From: Betaproteobacteria bacterium
GTDB taxonomy: Bacteria > Pseudomonadota > Gammaproteobacteria > Burkholderiales > SG8-39
NCBI GenBank assembly: GCA_009693435.1
Contig: SHXF01000010.1
Span: forward strand, 1-61,487
Reading direction: 5' to 3'
DNA length: 61,487 bases
Position numbers and translations under genes: made by a program. Below the pieces are notes generated by a model that did not search any database, was not told the DNA's origin, and worked only from the letters and a program-made list of their open reading frames with translations. Shown one piece after another: positions 33,951 to 42,661 of this stretch (position 1 is the first letter of the stretch; each line of letters starts with the position of its first letter).

Positions 33951-33956
33951 TATAAT
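33951..33956 (+). promoter_or_regulatory. -10 box (TATAAT) before the TRAP operon
   Basis: A perfect TATAAT hexamer 48 bp upstream of the TRAP small permease ATG. No good -35 is present at 16-18 bp (GATAAT-like), so an activator may be needed. A start of transcription near 33963 would give a leader of about 40 bases. Confidence 0.45.
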
Positions 33957-34004
33957 CGCCACGCGCCTGGGTGCAATGGCACCCGCAACTGGGAGAGGCG
34001 ATCG

Positions 34005-34544
34005 ATGTCCGCACTACTCGGCCTGTCCCGGCTGATCGACAGCATGAACGAGCGCCTGAGCCGAATCGCCAACTGGCTGGTACTGCTTTCCTGCCTGATC
34101 AGCGCCGGCAACGCCATGAGCCGCTACGCCATCAGCGTCAGTTCCAACGCCTGGCTGGAGATCCAATGGTACATGTTCGGCGCGATGGTGATGCTGGGCG
34201 CCTCGTACACGCTCAACAGGAATGAGCACGTCAGGGTGGACCTCATCTACGGCCACGTTTCGACGCGGGCGCAACTGTGGATAGACATTCTCGGCGGCAT
34301 CCTTTTCTTGTTGCCTGCCACCATCATAATCGGCTGGCTGTCCTGGCCGATGTTCATCAATTCATGGCGCATCGACGAAATGTCGGTTAATGCGGGCGGC
34401 CTGCTGCGCTGGCCGATCAAGATATTCGTCCCGCTCGGTTTTTTGCTGCTGACACTGCAGGGGTTCTCGGAAATCATCAAGCGCGTCGGCGCGCTGACCG
34501 GGCATTGCGCACCGCCCCGCCACTACGAAAAGCCGCTCCAATGA
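34005..34544 (+). CDS. dctQ: TRAP transporter small permease (DctQ)
   Basis: A 179-residue membrane protein with four predicted helices: WLVLLSCLISAGNAMSRYA, YMFGAMVMLGASYTL, IDILGGILFLLPATIIIGWL and IFVPLGFLLLTLQGF. The NEHVRVD motif after helix 2 is a DctQ signature. GGGAGAGG lies upstream of the ATG. It overlaps the large subunit gene by four bases (ATGA). The unusually polar N-terminus (RLIDSMNERLSRIANWL) is amphipathic, as in other members. Confidence 0.9.
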   Translation: MSALLGLSRLIDSMNERLSRIANWLVLLSCLISAGNAMSRYAISVSSNAWLEIQWYMFGAMVMLGASYTLNRNEHVRVDLIYGHVSTRAQLWIDILGGILFLLPATIIIGWLSWPMFINSWRIDEMSVNAGGLLRWPIKIFVPLGFLLLTLQGFSEIIKRVGALTGHCAPPRHYEKPLQ

Positions 34545-36046
34545 TGCTTGCCCGGGAGTTGATGGCGCCGCTGATGTTCGGCGGGCTGGTGGTGTTCATG
34601 CTGATCGGTTACCCGGTGGCGTTTTCGCTGGCCGCGGTCGGGCTGTTCTTCGGCCTGATAGGCATCGAGCTGGGATTTTTCCAGTTCACGCTGCTGCAAG
34701 CGCTGCCGGAACGCGTGTTCGGCATCATGGCGAACGATCTACTGCTGGCGATCCCGTTCTTCACCTTCATGGGCGCGATTCTGGAACGCTGCGGCCTGGC
34801 CGAGGACCTTCTCGACGGCATGGGCCAGTTGTTCGGACCGGTCCGAGGCGGACTGGCCTATGCGGTGATCATCGTCGGCGCCATTCTCGGGGCCATCACC
34901 GGAACGGTTGCCGCATCGGTCATTGCCATGGGCATGATTTCCCTGCCTATCATGATGCGCTACAACTATGACATGAAGCTGGCGACCGGCGTAATTGCCG
35001 CCTCGGGCACCATCACACAACTGATTCCGCCATCGCTGGTGCTGGTAGTGCTTGCCGACCAGCTCGGCAAGTCAGTGGGCGACATGTATGCCGGCGCCAT
35101 CGGCGCAAGCATCGTGCAGGTGTTGCTGTTCTGCGCCTACATCGCCATTTTGAGCTTCGTAAAGCCGGCCACCATGCCGGCCCTGCCGAAGGAATTCCGC
35201 ACCATCTCGGGCTGGCCGCTGATACGCAAGGTGTTGTGGGGCATGGTGCCTTCGCTGGTGCTGATATTCCTCGTGCTCGGCACCATCCTGATGGGTCTGG
35301 CAACACCCACCGAAGGCGGCGCCATGGGCGCGGTGGGCGCGATGGTGCTGGCCGCAATGCACAAGAGGCTGACCTGGAAACTGCTGGATCAGGGTATGCA
35401 GACCACCATGCGCATTACCGCGATGGTGATCTTCATACTCATCGGCTCGACGGTGTTCGGGCTGGTGTTCCGCGGTGTTGACGGCGACCTGTGGGTGGAA
35501 CACCTGCTCACCGGATTGCCGGGCGGCGTGGTGGGCTTTTTGATCTTCGTCAATCTGTTCGTTTTTTTACTGGCGTTCTTCCTCGATTTCTTCGAGATCG
35601 CATTCATCATCATTCCGCTGCTGGCCCCGGTCGCGCAGAAGCTCGGCATCGACCTGATCTGGTTCGGCGTGCTGCTGGGCGCCAACATGCAAACGTCGTT
35701 CATGCACCCGCCCTTCGGCTTTGCCCTGTTCTATCTGCGTGGCATCGCACCAAAGGAGGTCAAGAGCGCCGATATTTACTGGGGTGCGATTCCGTGGGTG
35801 GTCCTGCAGCTGATTCTCGTGGCGATCCTCATTGCCTGGCCGGGCCTGGTGACGAATTTCGTGCCGAAGGACGAAGTCCAGGATCCTTCCAAGATAGAGA
35901 GATTCATCGAATCGCAGACGCCCGACCTGGACAAGCCCGCAGAAGGAGAGCCGCCACCAGAACGCAACGAGGAAACAGGCGAACCCAAATCCCGCGAGGA
36001 AAATCGCGCCGATGACCTGATGCGCGACTTGCAGAAACCGAAATAG
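34541..36046 (+). CDS. dctM: TRAP transporter large permease (DctM)
   Basis: A 501-residue permease with about 12-13 helices; GAILGAITGTVAASVIAMGM is the conserved DctM segment, and MHPPFGFALFYLRGIAP lies near the end. The C-terminus carries a 60-residue charged, Pro/Glu-rich tail (from VPKDEVQDPSKIERF on) longer than usual. It drives uptake with the Na+ gradient. ATG 34541 is coupled to dctQ. The matching binding protein is encoded convergently beyond the terminator. Confidence 0.92.
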   Translation: MMLARELMAPLMFGGLVVFMLIGYPVAFSLAAVGLFFGLIGIELGFFQFTLLQALPERVFGIMANDLLLAIPFFTFMGAILERCGLAEDLLDGMGQLFGPVRGGLAYAVIIVGAILGAITGTVAASVIAMGMISLPIMMRYNYDMKLATGVIAASGTITQLIPPSLVLVVLADQLGKSVGDMYAGAIGASIVQVLLFCAYIAILSFVKPATMPALPKEFRTISGWPLIRKVLWGMVPSLVLIFLVLGTILMGLATPTEGGAMGAVGAMVLAAMHKRLTWKLLDQGMQTTMRITAMVIFILIGSTVFGLVFRGVDGDLWVEHLLTGLPGGVVGFLIFVNLFVFLLAFFLDFFEIAFIIIPLLAPVAQKLGIDLIWFGVLLGANMQTSFMHPPFGFALFYLRGIAPKEVKSADIYWGAIPWVVLQLILVAILIAWPGLVTNFVPKDEVQDPSKIERFIESQTPDLDKPAEGEPPPERNEETGEPKSREENRADDLMRDLQKPK

Positions 36047-36083
36047 CGCTCGCGCGCAACTACGCTCCGTCAGGCCATGAAAA

Positions 36084-36101
36084 ACCCCGCCGCAGCGGGG
36101 T
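36084..36101. terminator. Bidirectional intrinsic terminator
   Basis: Stem ACCCCGC / GCGGGGT with loop CGCA, flanked by AAAA on the left (a T-run for the - strand) and TCTTT on the right. It lies between the convergent dctM and dctP genes and can stop both transcripts. Confidence 0.8.
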
Positions 36102-36120
36102 CTTTGATGGCGCAGGTCGA

Positions 36121-37257
36121 TCAGCCTTTTTTCGCCGGACCTTTCGCCGCGCCGCTCTTCGCGCCGCCCGCTACCGCAGCGAACGTGAAATTATCGTAGG
36201 TGTTCTCCGCAACCCGGAACCACAGGAACTGTTCCGCCCTGAATTTGCTCCACGTTTCGTAGATGCGCTTCCAGTGCGGGCTCTTGGCCGACAGTTCGCC
36301 ATACAGTTCGTCGGCCGCCTTGAGGCAGGCCTCCATGACCGGCCGCGGGAAAGGGCGCAACTGCGTGCCGCTGCCTATCAGGCGCCGCAGCGCCGCCGGA
36401 TTTTTCGCGTCGTAGCTCGCCGTCATGTGGATGTTGGCCTCCGCGCATGCCGATTCCAGCGCCGACTGGTAATGCTTGGGCAACTCGGCCCATTTTTTCT
36501 CGTTGACCAGGAGCGACAACTGCGGACCGCCTTCCCACCATCCCGGATAGTAGTAAAACTTCGCCACCTTGTTGAAGCCGAGTTTCTCGTCGTCGTAGGG
36601 GCCCACCCACTCCGCCGCGTCTATGGTGCCGCGCTCCAGCGCCGGGTAGATGTCGCCGCCCGCAATCTGTTGCGCCACCACGCCTACCTTCGCCAGCACC
36701 TGGCCGGCCAGCCCGCCGATGCGCATCTTCATTCCCTTGAAATCGGCGACCGACTTGATTTCCTTGCGATACCAGCCGCCCATCTGCGCGCCGGTGTTGC
36801 CCGCGGGAATCTGGATGCAACCGTAATCCTTGAACAGCGGCGCCATGGCTTCCAGGCCCCCGCCGTAATACATCCAGGCATTCTGCTGGCGGCAATTGAG
36901 ACCGAACGGCACGTTGGTGCCGAATGCGAACGCCGGATCCTTGCCGATGTAATAGTAGGGCGCCGTGTGGCAGCATTCCACCGTGCCTGCCTGCACCGCG
37001 TCCAGCGCCTGCAGCCCAGGCACGATTTCACCCGCCGCGAACGCGCGTATGGTGAACTTGCCTTCCGTGACTTCAGACACCCGCTTCGAGATGATGTCGG
37101 CAGCGCCGTATATCGTATCCAGACTCTTCGGAAAACTGGAGGTCAGGCGCCACTGTATGGTGGGCGACCCTTGGGCAATGGCCGGAGCTGCCAGCGTGGC
37201 GGCCGCGCCGGCGGCCGCGCCCAGGCCGGCCTTGGTAAGAAAATCGCGTCTTTGCAT
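36121..37257 (-). CDS. dctP: TRAP solute-binding protein, TakP-like, Tat signal
   Basis: A 378-residue DctP-family protein. It begins MQRRDFLTKAGLGAAAGAAA, a twin-arginine signal, cleaved after AIAQ. Conserved ligand-site segments are QMGGWYRKEIKSVADFKGMK, MRIGGLAGQVL, GGDIYPALERGTIDAAEWVG and YYPGWWEGGPQ, all typical of the TakP group, which binds 2-oxo acids with a cation. AGGAGG four bases before the ATG is the best ribosome site in the window. It ends in a Lys/Gly/Ala-rich tail. Encoded convergent to its permease genes. Confidence 0.88.
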   Translation of the reverse strand: MQRRDFLTKAGLGAAAGAAATLAAPAIAQGSPTIQWRLTSSFPKSLDTIYGAADIISKRVSEVTEGKFTIRAFAAGEIVPGLQALDAVQAGTVECCHTAPYYYIGKDPAFAFGTNVPFGLNCRQQNAWMYYGGGLEAMAPLFKDYGCIQIPAGNTGAQMGGWYRKEIKSVADFKGMKMRIGGLAGQVLAKVGVVAQQIAGGDIYPALERGTIDAAEWVGPYDDEKLGFNKVAKFYYYPGWWEGGPQLSLLVNEKKWAELPKHYQSALESACAEANIHMTASYDAKNPAALRRLIGSGTQLRPFPRPVMEACLKAADELYGELSAKSPHWKRIYETWSKFRAEQFLWFRVAENTYDNFTFAAVAGGAKSGAAKGPAKKG

Positions 37258-37336
37258 ATATCCTCCTGTACAGGTTGGTCGAGTCGCCGCATTGTACGCC
37301 CGCCGCAGAATCCGTTGTGCGAACCGCGCAGGCCGA

Positions 37337-37378
37337 GTGCGATTCAATCTGATTTGGCGTTACCTACCGTATTGAAAC
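37337..37378. repeat. 42-bp palindromic element, copy 2
   Basis: TTCAAT at 37343-37348 and ATTGAA at 37371-37376, with the same 28-bp distance between arm starts as in copy 1 (20799-20840). About 34 of 42 bases agree by eye. It lies 80 bp upstream of the dctP start, in promoter position. Confidence 0.65.
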
Positions 37379-37433
37379 AAGACGAGACTCTAGCCGCCGA
37401 GCGGTGGCACTATCATTGCCGCTCGGCGCGGCC

Positions 37434-37532
37434 GTAGGGCGCAGCCGCAGGGCGCAGACGTAGGGCGTAACTTCGGCGCGCCGAATACCGGTGGTTTCCC
37501 CGCGACCTCGGCGCGATGAATCCGCGCCCTAC
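37434..37532. repeat. Dispersed element, copy 3
   Basis: Bounded by GTAGGGCGC (37434-37442) and GCGCCCTAC (37524-37532). The left part has two additional CAGGGCGCAG / TAGGGCGTAA units. The core reads GCGACCTCGGCGCGATGAAT; CC-TCGG replaces CCATGG. Confidence 0.7.
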
Positions 37533-37708
37533 AATGGTGGTGCGCGGGTGCGCACCCGCGTATCGGCGCGCATTGACGCTCATTCGAGGCGAATGCTACC
37601 TTGCCGTCCTCGCCTTGAGAAAACTCAGGCCTGCTGCCGCGGACGCGAGTATGCACGTCCGTGTCCGTGCCGCGGCCCTGATTCCGGGATCTTCGATGAG
37701 GAGGTTGC

Positions 37709-38683
37709 ATGTCATTTCGCCTGCGCTCGGCTTTCGCATTGATGGTTGCGGCAATGCTGCCCTTTTCTCTAGCCGCCCACGCGCAGCCCTATCCCGCGAA
37801 GCCGGTGCGCATCATCATTTCCTTTCCACCAGGCGGGATCACCGACGTCCTGGCCAGGCACCTCGCGCAGAAAATGCAGGACGGTCTCGGGCAGTCCTTC
37901 CTGGTCGACAACCGGCCCGGGGGGAATTTCATCATTGCCGCCGAAGCCGCGGCCAAGGCCGCCCCCGATGGATACACCCTGTTCATGGTCGTCGACAGCA
38001 CCTTCACGCTCAACCCCCTGCAGAATGCAAAGCTCCCCTATGACCCGGTGCGCGACTTCTCGCCCATCTCGCTGGTGGCATTGCAGTCGCTGTTCGTGGT
38101 TGCGAGCACGAAAGCGCCGGGAAACAGTTTCAAGGAAGTGCTCGCCTACGCCAGGGCGAATCCGGGCAAGGTGACATTCGGTTCGTCGGCGCCGGTCGCG
38201 CAACTGATCGGCGAGCAGATCAAGGTGAGCACGGGTGTCAACATGCTGCACGTCCCGTTCAAGGGATCACCGCCGATGCTGCAGGCGCTGCTGTCCGGCG
38301 ATATCGATTTTGCGATTACCACGTTCGTGCCGTACGCGAACTATGTGAAAGACGGCAAGCTGCGCGGGCTGGCAGTGACGGGAACCGGCAGGGAGGCACC
38401 CTCCCCCGACAGCCCGACCCTGGCCGAACTCGGTTTCCCGGAACTCGGCTATCGCCTGTGGTTCGGTCTGGTTGCGCCGGCCGGCACTCCCAAGCCGATA
38501 CTGGACAAGTTGCACGCCGAAACCGGAAGAATCCTGAACGATCCCGATTCCCGCCAGCGCCTCATTGCCGTCGGCCTGGACCCCGCGCCCAGCACCCCGG
38601 AACAGCTGGGCGCGATGATCAAGGGCGATCTCGATAAATGGGGCAGGGTCATCAAGGCCGCAGGCATCAAGATGGGGAATTGA
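37709..38683 (+). CDS. Bug/TctC-family periplasmic binding protein
   Basis: A 324-residue Bug protein. Signal peptide SAFALMVAAMLPFSLAAHAQ; landmarks YPAKPVRIIISFPPGGITDV, VDNRPGGNFIIAAEA, PDGYTLFMV and HVPFKGSPPMLQALLSG. AGGAGG four bases before the ATG. It is followed after a short repeat-containing spacer by hyuAB and probably supplies the substrate of those enzymes. Confidence 0.88.
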   Translation: MSFRLRSAFALMVAAMLPFSLAAHAQPYPAKPVRIIISFPPGGITDVLARHLAQKMQDGLGQSFLVDNRPGGNFIIAAEAAAKAAPDGYTLFMVVDSTFTLNPLQNAKLPYDPVRDFSPISLVALQSLFVVASTKAPGNSFKEVLAYARANPGKVTFGSSAPVAQLIGEQIKVSTGVNMLHVPFKGSPPMLQALLSGDIDFAITTFVPYANYVKDGKLRGLAVTGTGREAPSPDSPTLAELGFPELGYRLWFGLVAPAGTPKPILDKLHAETGRILNDPDSRQRLIAVGLDPAPSTPEQLGAMIKGDLDKWGRVIKAAGIKMGN

Positions 38684-38715
38684 GCGTCGACGATTTCCCG
38701 CGACAAGCACTGCGC

Positions 38716-38787
38716 GAAGCGTTGTAGTGGATCGAAGCGTTGTAGAGGATCGAAGCGTTGGAAAGCATCGAAGCATTGTAAAACATG
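38716..38787. repeat. 18-bp imperfect tandem repeat before hyuA
   Basis: Four units: GAAGCGTTGTAGTGGATC (38716), GAAGCGTTGTAGAGGATC (38734), GAAGCGTTGGAAAGCATC (38752) and GAAGCATTGTAAAACATG (38770). The array ends 11 bp before the hyuA ATG and next to its ribosome site. Units drift progressively toward the gene. Confidence 0.75.
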
Positions 38788-38798
38788 AAAGGCGGCTC

Positions 38799-40841
38799 AT
38801 GAGTTCCGTAGTTGGCATAGACATAGGCGGCACCTTCACCGACCTGGCCGCATACGACCCCGTATCGAAGCGTTTCTTCTACGAGAAGACTTCCAGCACG
38901 CCCGCCCCCGACGAGGGTGCCGTGGATTGCCTGACCAAACTGGGCCGTGCCGGATTCAAGGTCGAGGCCGCGGGCATCCTGAAGCACGGGTGCACGGTGG
39001 TGATCAACAGTATCCTGGAGCGCCGCGGTGCCAAAACGGCGCTGGTGACAACCGATGGATTCCGCGACATTCTCGAGATCGGCCGGGGCAACCGGCCTGA
39101 GTCCTTCAACCTGTTCTTTCGCAGGCTGGCGCCGCTGGTGCCCCGGGAATTCCGGTTCGAATTGCAGGAGCGGATTTCCGCAAAGGGCGAGGTCATGGTG
39201 CCCCTGGACCGCGCTCAGTTGCTGCGACTCGCGGCTGACCTGAAAGCGGCCGGGATAGAAGCGATTGCAGTCTGCTTCATTCATGCCTATCGCAATCCGC
39301 TGCACGAGAGCGAGGTCGCTCAGTTCCTGAAAGCGCAGGGCGACTGGTTCGTCACGACTTCCCACGAACTCTCACGGGAATTCCGCGAATACGAGCGCAC
39401 CTCGACCACCGTGGTGAACGCCTTCGTCGGCCCGCGCACCAGCACCTACGTCAACCGTTTTCGCACCGGCGCCGCCAAGGCGGGGTTCAACGGCCGCGTG
39501 CTGCTGATGGGTTCGAATGGCGGTGTGCTCACGGTCGAGGACGCCATTCAGCGCCCGGTGCTGCTGATCGAGTCCGGTCCGGTGGGCGGCGCGGCCGGGG
39601 CGGCGGAACTGGGCAAGATCACCAATCACCCGAACCTGATCGCCTTCGACATGGGCGGCACCACGGCCAAGGCGGTGATCCTGGAAAACGGCGAAGCCGC
39701 GGTCACGCCGGTCTATTATGCCGCCGGCTACAACCGGGGCTATCCGGTGCAGGCCGCGGTTCTGGACATCGTCGAGGTCGGTACCGGTGGCGGCAGCATT
39801 GCCGCGGTGAACGAACTCGGCGCGCTGACGGTCGGACCGCGCAGCGCGGGCGCGGTGCCGGGCCCGGTCTGTTACAGCAATGGCGGGACGGAGCCCACCA
39901 TCATCGATGCCAACCTGGTGCTCGGCCGCCTGCACCCGGATCGCTTCCTCGGGGGTCAGATCAAACTGGACGCCGCCGCCGCCGAACGTTCCATAGCGGT
40001 GCTGGCCGCGCGTCTGGGCGAACCGTTGCACCGCGTGGCGGAAGGCATCATCAACATCGCCACCCTGACGATGGCATCGGCGGTGAAGATGACGACCATA
40101 GAACGCGGTCATGATCCCCTGGACTTCACCATGGTCGCCTACGGCGGCGCCGGCCCCCTGCATGCCGCGGCGGTGGCGAAGGAACTGGGTGTCAGGAAAG
40201 TCATCATCCCGCCCCATCCGGGACACTTCTGCGCCTACGGCATGCTGTATGCGAACCTGCGCTATGACCTGGTGCGGATGTTCGCCACGCCTTTGCCCGA
40301 ACTCGATTTCGCGGAAGCGGAACGCCACTACCAGACCCTGGAGGACGAAGGCAAGGCAACCCTGTCCCAGGTGGGCGTGACCCTGGAGCGGGTGAACATC
40401 TCGCGCTACGCCGACATGCGCTACCTCGGACAGGAACACACCATCAAGATCCGCCTGCCTAACACCCTGGCGGGCCAGAGCGCGGCAACGCTGCATCGCC
40501 TGTTCGAGGAAGGTTATGCCAAGCGCTACGGGCACACCAGCGAAAACGTCGCCGTCAACATCGTCAATCTGCGGGTGGTGGTCGATGGCGTCGCCGAACG
40601 CCCTCCCGTCGAAAGAATCAGGAGCGCGGACAAACCGCCCCGCCCGGCATCCCGCAAGGTGAATTTCGACGGCGCCAATTTCATTCCGTGCAACGTCTGG
40701 CAACGCGACGAACTGTCGCCGGGTTACCGCATCGAAGGCCCGGGTATCATAGAAGAGGCCGCGTCCACCACCGTCCTGCCGCCGGGCACTTCGGCGGCGC
40801 TGGACGAATTCGGCAATATCATCATCGATATACGGAGTTGA
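38799..40841 (+). CDS. hyuA: Hydantoinase/oxoprolinase subunit A
   Basis: A 680-residue HyuA-family ATPase subunit. It starts MSSVVGIDIGGTFTDLAAYD (ATP-binding phosphate motif), has AFDMGGTTAKAVILENG in the centre and AYGGAGPLHAAAVAKELGV, the actin-like fold signature. The family includes N-methylhydantoinase, 5-oxoprolinase and the acetone and acetophenone carboxylases; all couple ATP hydrolysis to ring opening or carboxylation. AAAGG lies before 38799; the longer frame from 38727 only translates the tandem repeat. Two bases separate its stop from hyuB. Confidence 0.88.
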   Translation: MSSVVGIDIGGTFTDLAAYDPVSKRFFYEKTSSTPAPDEGAVDCLTKLGRAGFKVEAAGILKHGCTVVINSILERRGAKTALVTTDGFRDILEIGRGNRPESFNLFFRRLAPLVPREFRFELQERISAKGEVMVPLDRAQLLRLAADLKAAGIEAIAVCFIHAYRNPLHESEVAQFLKAQGDWFVTTSHELSREFREYERTSTTVVNAFVGPRTSTYVNRFRTGAAKAGFNGRVLLMGSNGGVLTVEDAIQRPVLLIESGPVGGAAGAAELGKITNHPNLIAFDMGGTTAKAVILENGEAAVTPVYYAAGYNRGYPVQAAVLDIVEVGTGGGSIAAVNELGALTVGPRSAGAVPGPVCYSNGGTEPTIIDANLVLGRLHPDRFLGGQIKLDAAAAERSIAVLAARLGEPLHRVAEGIINIATLTMASAVKMTTIERGHDPLDFTMVAYGGAGPLHAAAVAKELGVRKVIIPPHPGHFCAYGMLYANLRYDLVRMFATPLPELDFAEAERHYQTLEDEGKATLSQVGVTLERVNISRYADMRYLGQEHTIKIRLPNTLAGQSAATLHRLFEEGYAKRYGHTSENVAVNIVNLRVVVDGVAERPPVERIRSADKPPRPASRKVNFDGANFIPCNVWQRDELSPGYRIEGPGIIEEAASTTVLPPGTSAALDEFGNIIIDIRS

Positions 40842-40843
40842 CC

Positions 40844-42649
40844 ATGAGCGCTGTCATCGAAGCCAATGCCGTCACGCAAGACCCGCCTGCGGAAAAACCG
40901 CGGTTCGATCCGATCATGCTGGAGGTGATCCGCAGCCTGCTGATCGCCATCATGGACGAGTGCGAGATCAACCTGTCCCGGACCGCGTTCAGCCCCATCA
41001 TCTACGAGGTGAAGGACTACTGCATCGGCCTGCTCGACAGGAACTGCCGCACCATCGCGCAGAGCCGCGGCAGCGTGCCGACCTTCATGTCCGACCTGGG
41101 CGATTCGGTGCAGGATGGCGTCGACATCTACGGCCTGGACGGGTTCGAGCCGGGCGACGTGCTGCTGATGAATTTTTCCGACGTCTGCGGCCAGCACCTG
41201 AACAACGTCGTGGTCTACCTGCCGGTGTTCCTGGGCAAGGAGCTGATCGGCTTCATGGCCTCGCGGGCGCACTGGTCCGATGTCGGCGGAAAGAATCCGG
41301 GCTCCTGGTGCACCGATTCCACCGAAATCTTCCAGGAAGGGCTGCAGTTGCGCTCGCTCAAGGTCTACAAGCGCGGCAAGCCCGATCCGGAAATCCTGCG
41401 CGTGATCCGCCACAACATCCGCATGCCGGAAATGTCCATGGGCGACATGGAAGCGCAGATCGCGGCGTGCGAACTGGGCCGGCAGCGTTACGTGGCGCTC
41501 ATCGAAAAATACGGCTGGAAGCTGGTCAACGATTGCATCAACGTCATGTGGGACCAATGCGAGGCGCTCGCGCGGCAGCAGATCCGCGCCATGCCCGATG
41601 GCAGGTACACCGCGGAGTCGTTCCTGGACGACGACGGCGTGACGCCGGACAAGACCATTCCGATCAGGATCAGCGTCATCGTCGCGGGCGACACGCTGAC
41701 GGTCGACTACTCCGAACTCGCGCCCCAGACGCCCGGCCCGATGAATTGCGGCTACAGCGCCGGCATCAGCGCGGCCAAGGTCGCGATGAAAAGCGCCCTG
41801 GTGCCGGACGTGCCGGCCAACGAGGGAACGTTCCGCGCGCTGAAAGTCATCCTGCCGCCCGGCACGCTCATGAGCGCCGTCGACAACGCGGCCATGTCCT
41901 TGTGGACGGTCACGATCAAGACCATCGTGGACACGATACTGCGCGCGATGGCGGACGCGGTCCCCGACCGGATACCGGCGGCTCACCACGGCGCCATGGG
42001 CGCATTCATGTTTGCCGGCCGTCACCCCGACACGGGCAACCGCTTCTCCACCGTGGATTCCGTGCTCGGCGGCTGGGGCGCGCACGCCAACGGCGACGGG
42101 TTCTCGCCGCTGAAAACCGTGACCCACGGCGATACGCGCCAGGTGCCCACCGAAGTCGAAGAAACGTTCTGGCCGCTGGTGGTCAGGCGCTATGAGTGGC
42201 GCGAAGATTCGGCCGGCCCGGGCAAGCACCGCGGCGGGCTGGGCTTGCGCAAGGTGTACATCATGCCGATGGACGGGCGGCTGACCGTCGCCTTCGAGCG
42301 ATCGAAATGCGCCCCGTGGGGGATCTTCGGTGGCGGGCCGGCGCAGGTCGGCTGCGCGCGTGTCAGGCGGCCCGGCGAAAGCGGCTGGACGACATACCAG
42401 AAAGCCACGGGGCTGGACGTTCCGGCCGGGACTGAAATCGAGTTGCTGTCGGCCGGTGGCGGCGGGCACGGATACGCGCACGAGCGCGACCTTGCGAGGG
42501 TGCAGGACGACGTTCGGCAAGGCTATGTTTCGCTTGCAGGGGCAAAGAAAGACTACGGCGTCGTGATTGATGCAACCCATATGACCATAGACGAGGCGCA
42601 GACGAAGGCGTTGCGGGACAGGATGCGCAGTGCGAGCCGTGTTGCCTGA
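40844..42649 (+). CDS. hyuB: Hydantoinase/oxoprolinase subunit B
   Basis: A 601-residue HyuB subunit: FDPIMLEVIRSLLIAIMDEC at the start, EVKDYCIGLLDRNCRTIAQS, the metal-site region FMASRAHWSDVGGKNPGSW, and GPGKHRGGLGLRKVY before a SAGGGGHGYAHERD end. CGGAG precedes the ATG. It forms a complex with HyuA. In the paralogue at 57412 the corresponding HWIDVGGK is conserved, so both are probably active. The substrate should be what the upstream Bug delivers; it cannot be named. Confidence 0.88.
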   Translation: MSAVIEANAVTQDPPAEKPRFDPIMLEVIRSLLIAIMDECEINLSRTAFSPIIYEVKDYCIGLLDRNCRTIAQSRGSVPTFMSDLGDSVQDGVDIYGLDGFEPGDVLLMNFSDVCGQHLNNVVVYLPVFLGKELIGFMASRAHWSDVGGKNPGSWCTDSTEIFQEGLQLRSLKVYKRGKPDPEILRVIRHNIRMPEMSMGDMEAQIAACELGRQRYVALIEKYGWKLVNDCINVMWDQCEALARQQIRAMPDGRYTAESFLDDDGVTPDKTIPIRISVIVAGDTLTVDYSELAPQTPGPMNCGYSAGISAAKVAMKSALVPDVPANEGTFRALKVILPPGTLMSAVDNAAMSLWTVTIKTIVDTILRAMADAVPDRIPAAHHGAMGAFMFAGRHPDTGNRFSTVDSVLGGWGAHANGDGFSPLKTVTHGDTRQVPTEVEETFWPLVVRRYEWREDSAGPGKHRGGLGLRKVYIMPMDGRLTVAFERSKCAPWGIFGGGPAQVGCARVRRPGESGWTTYQKATGLDVPAGTEIELLSAGGGGHGYAHERDLARVQDDVRQGYVSLAGAKKDYGVVIDATHMTIDEAQTKALRDRMRSASRVA

Positions 42650-42661
42650 CCAGGACCATGC

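Larger units (their letters stand above)
37258..37708. other. 451-bp intergenic region with two repeat elements
   Basis: Between dctP (-) and a Bug gene (+). It contains the second 42-bp palindromic element (37337-37378) and the third copy of the dispersed element (37434-37532). A GCCGCCGAGCGG-N14-CCGCTCGGCG inverted repeat lies at about 37393-37428. About 170 bp before the Bug gene show no clear features apart from the ribosome site. Confidence 0.5.

Noticed and set aside
36084..36101. Rho-independent terminator for dctM only
   Set aside because: Both sides carry A/T runs, so I list it as bidirectional.
40724..42580. 618-residue antisense ORF over hyuB
   Set aside because: It mirrors codon bias of the sense gene; no ribosome site or family motif. 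The same holds for the long antisense ORFs over hyuA (39372-40703, 55228-57000) and the FAD oxidoreductase (31302-32810).
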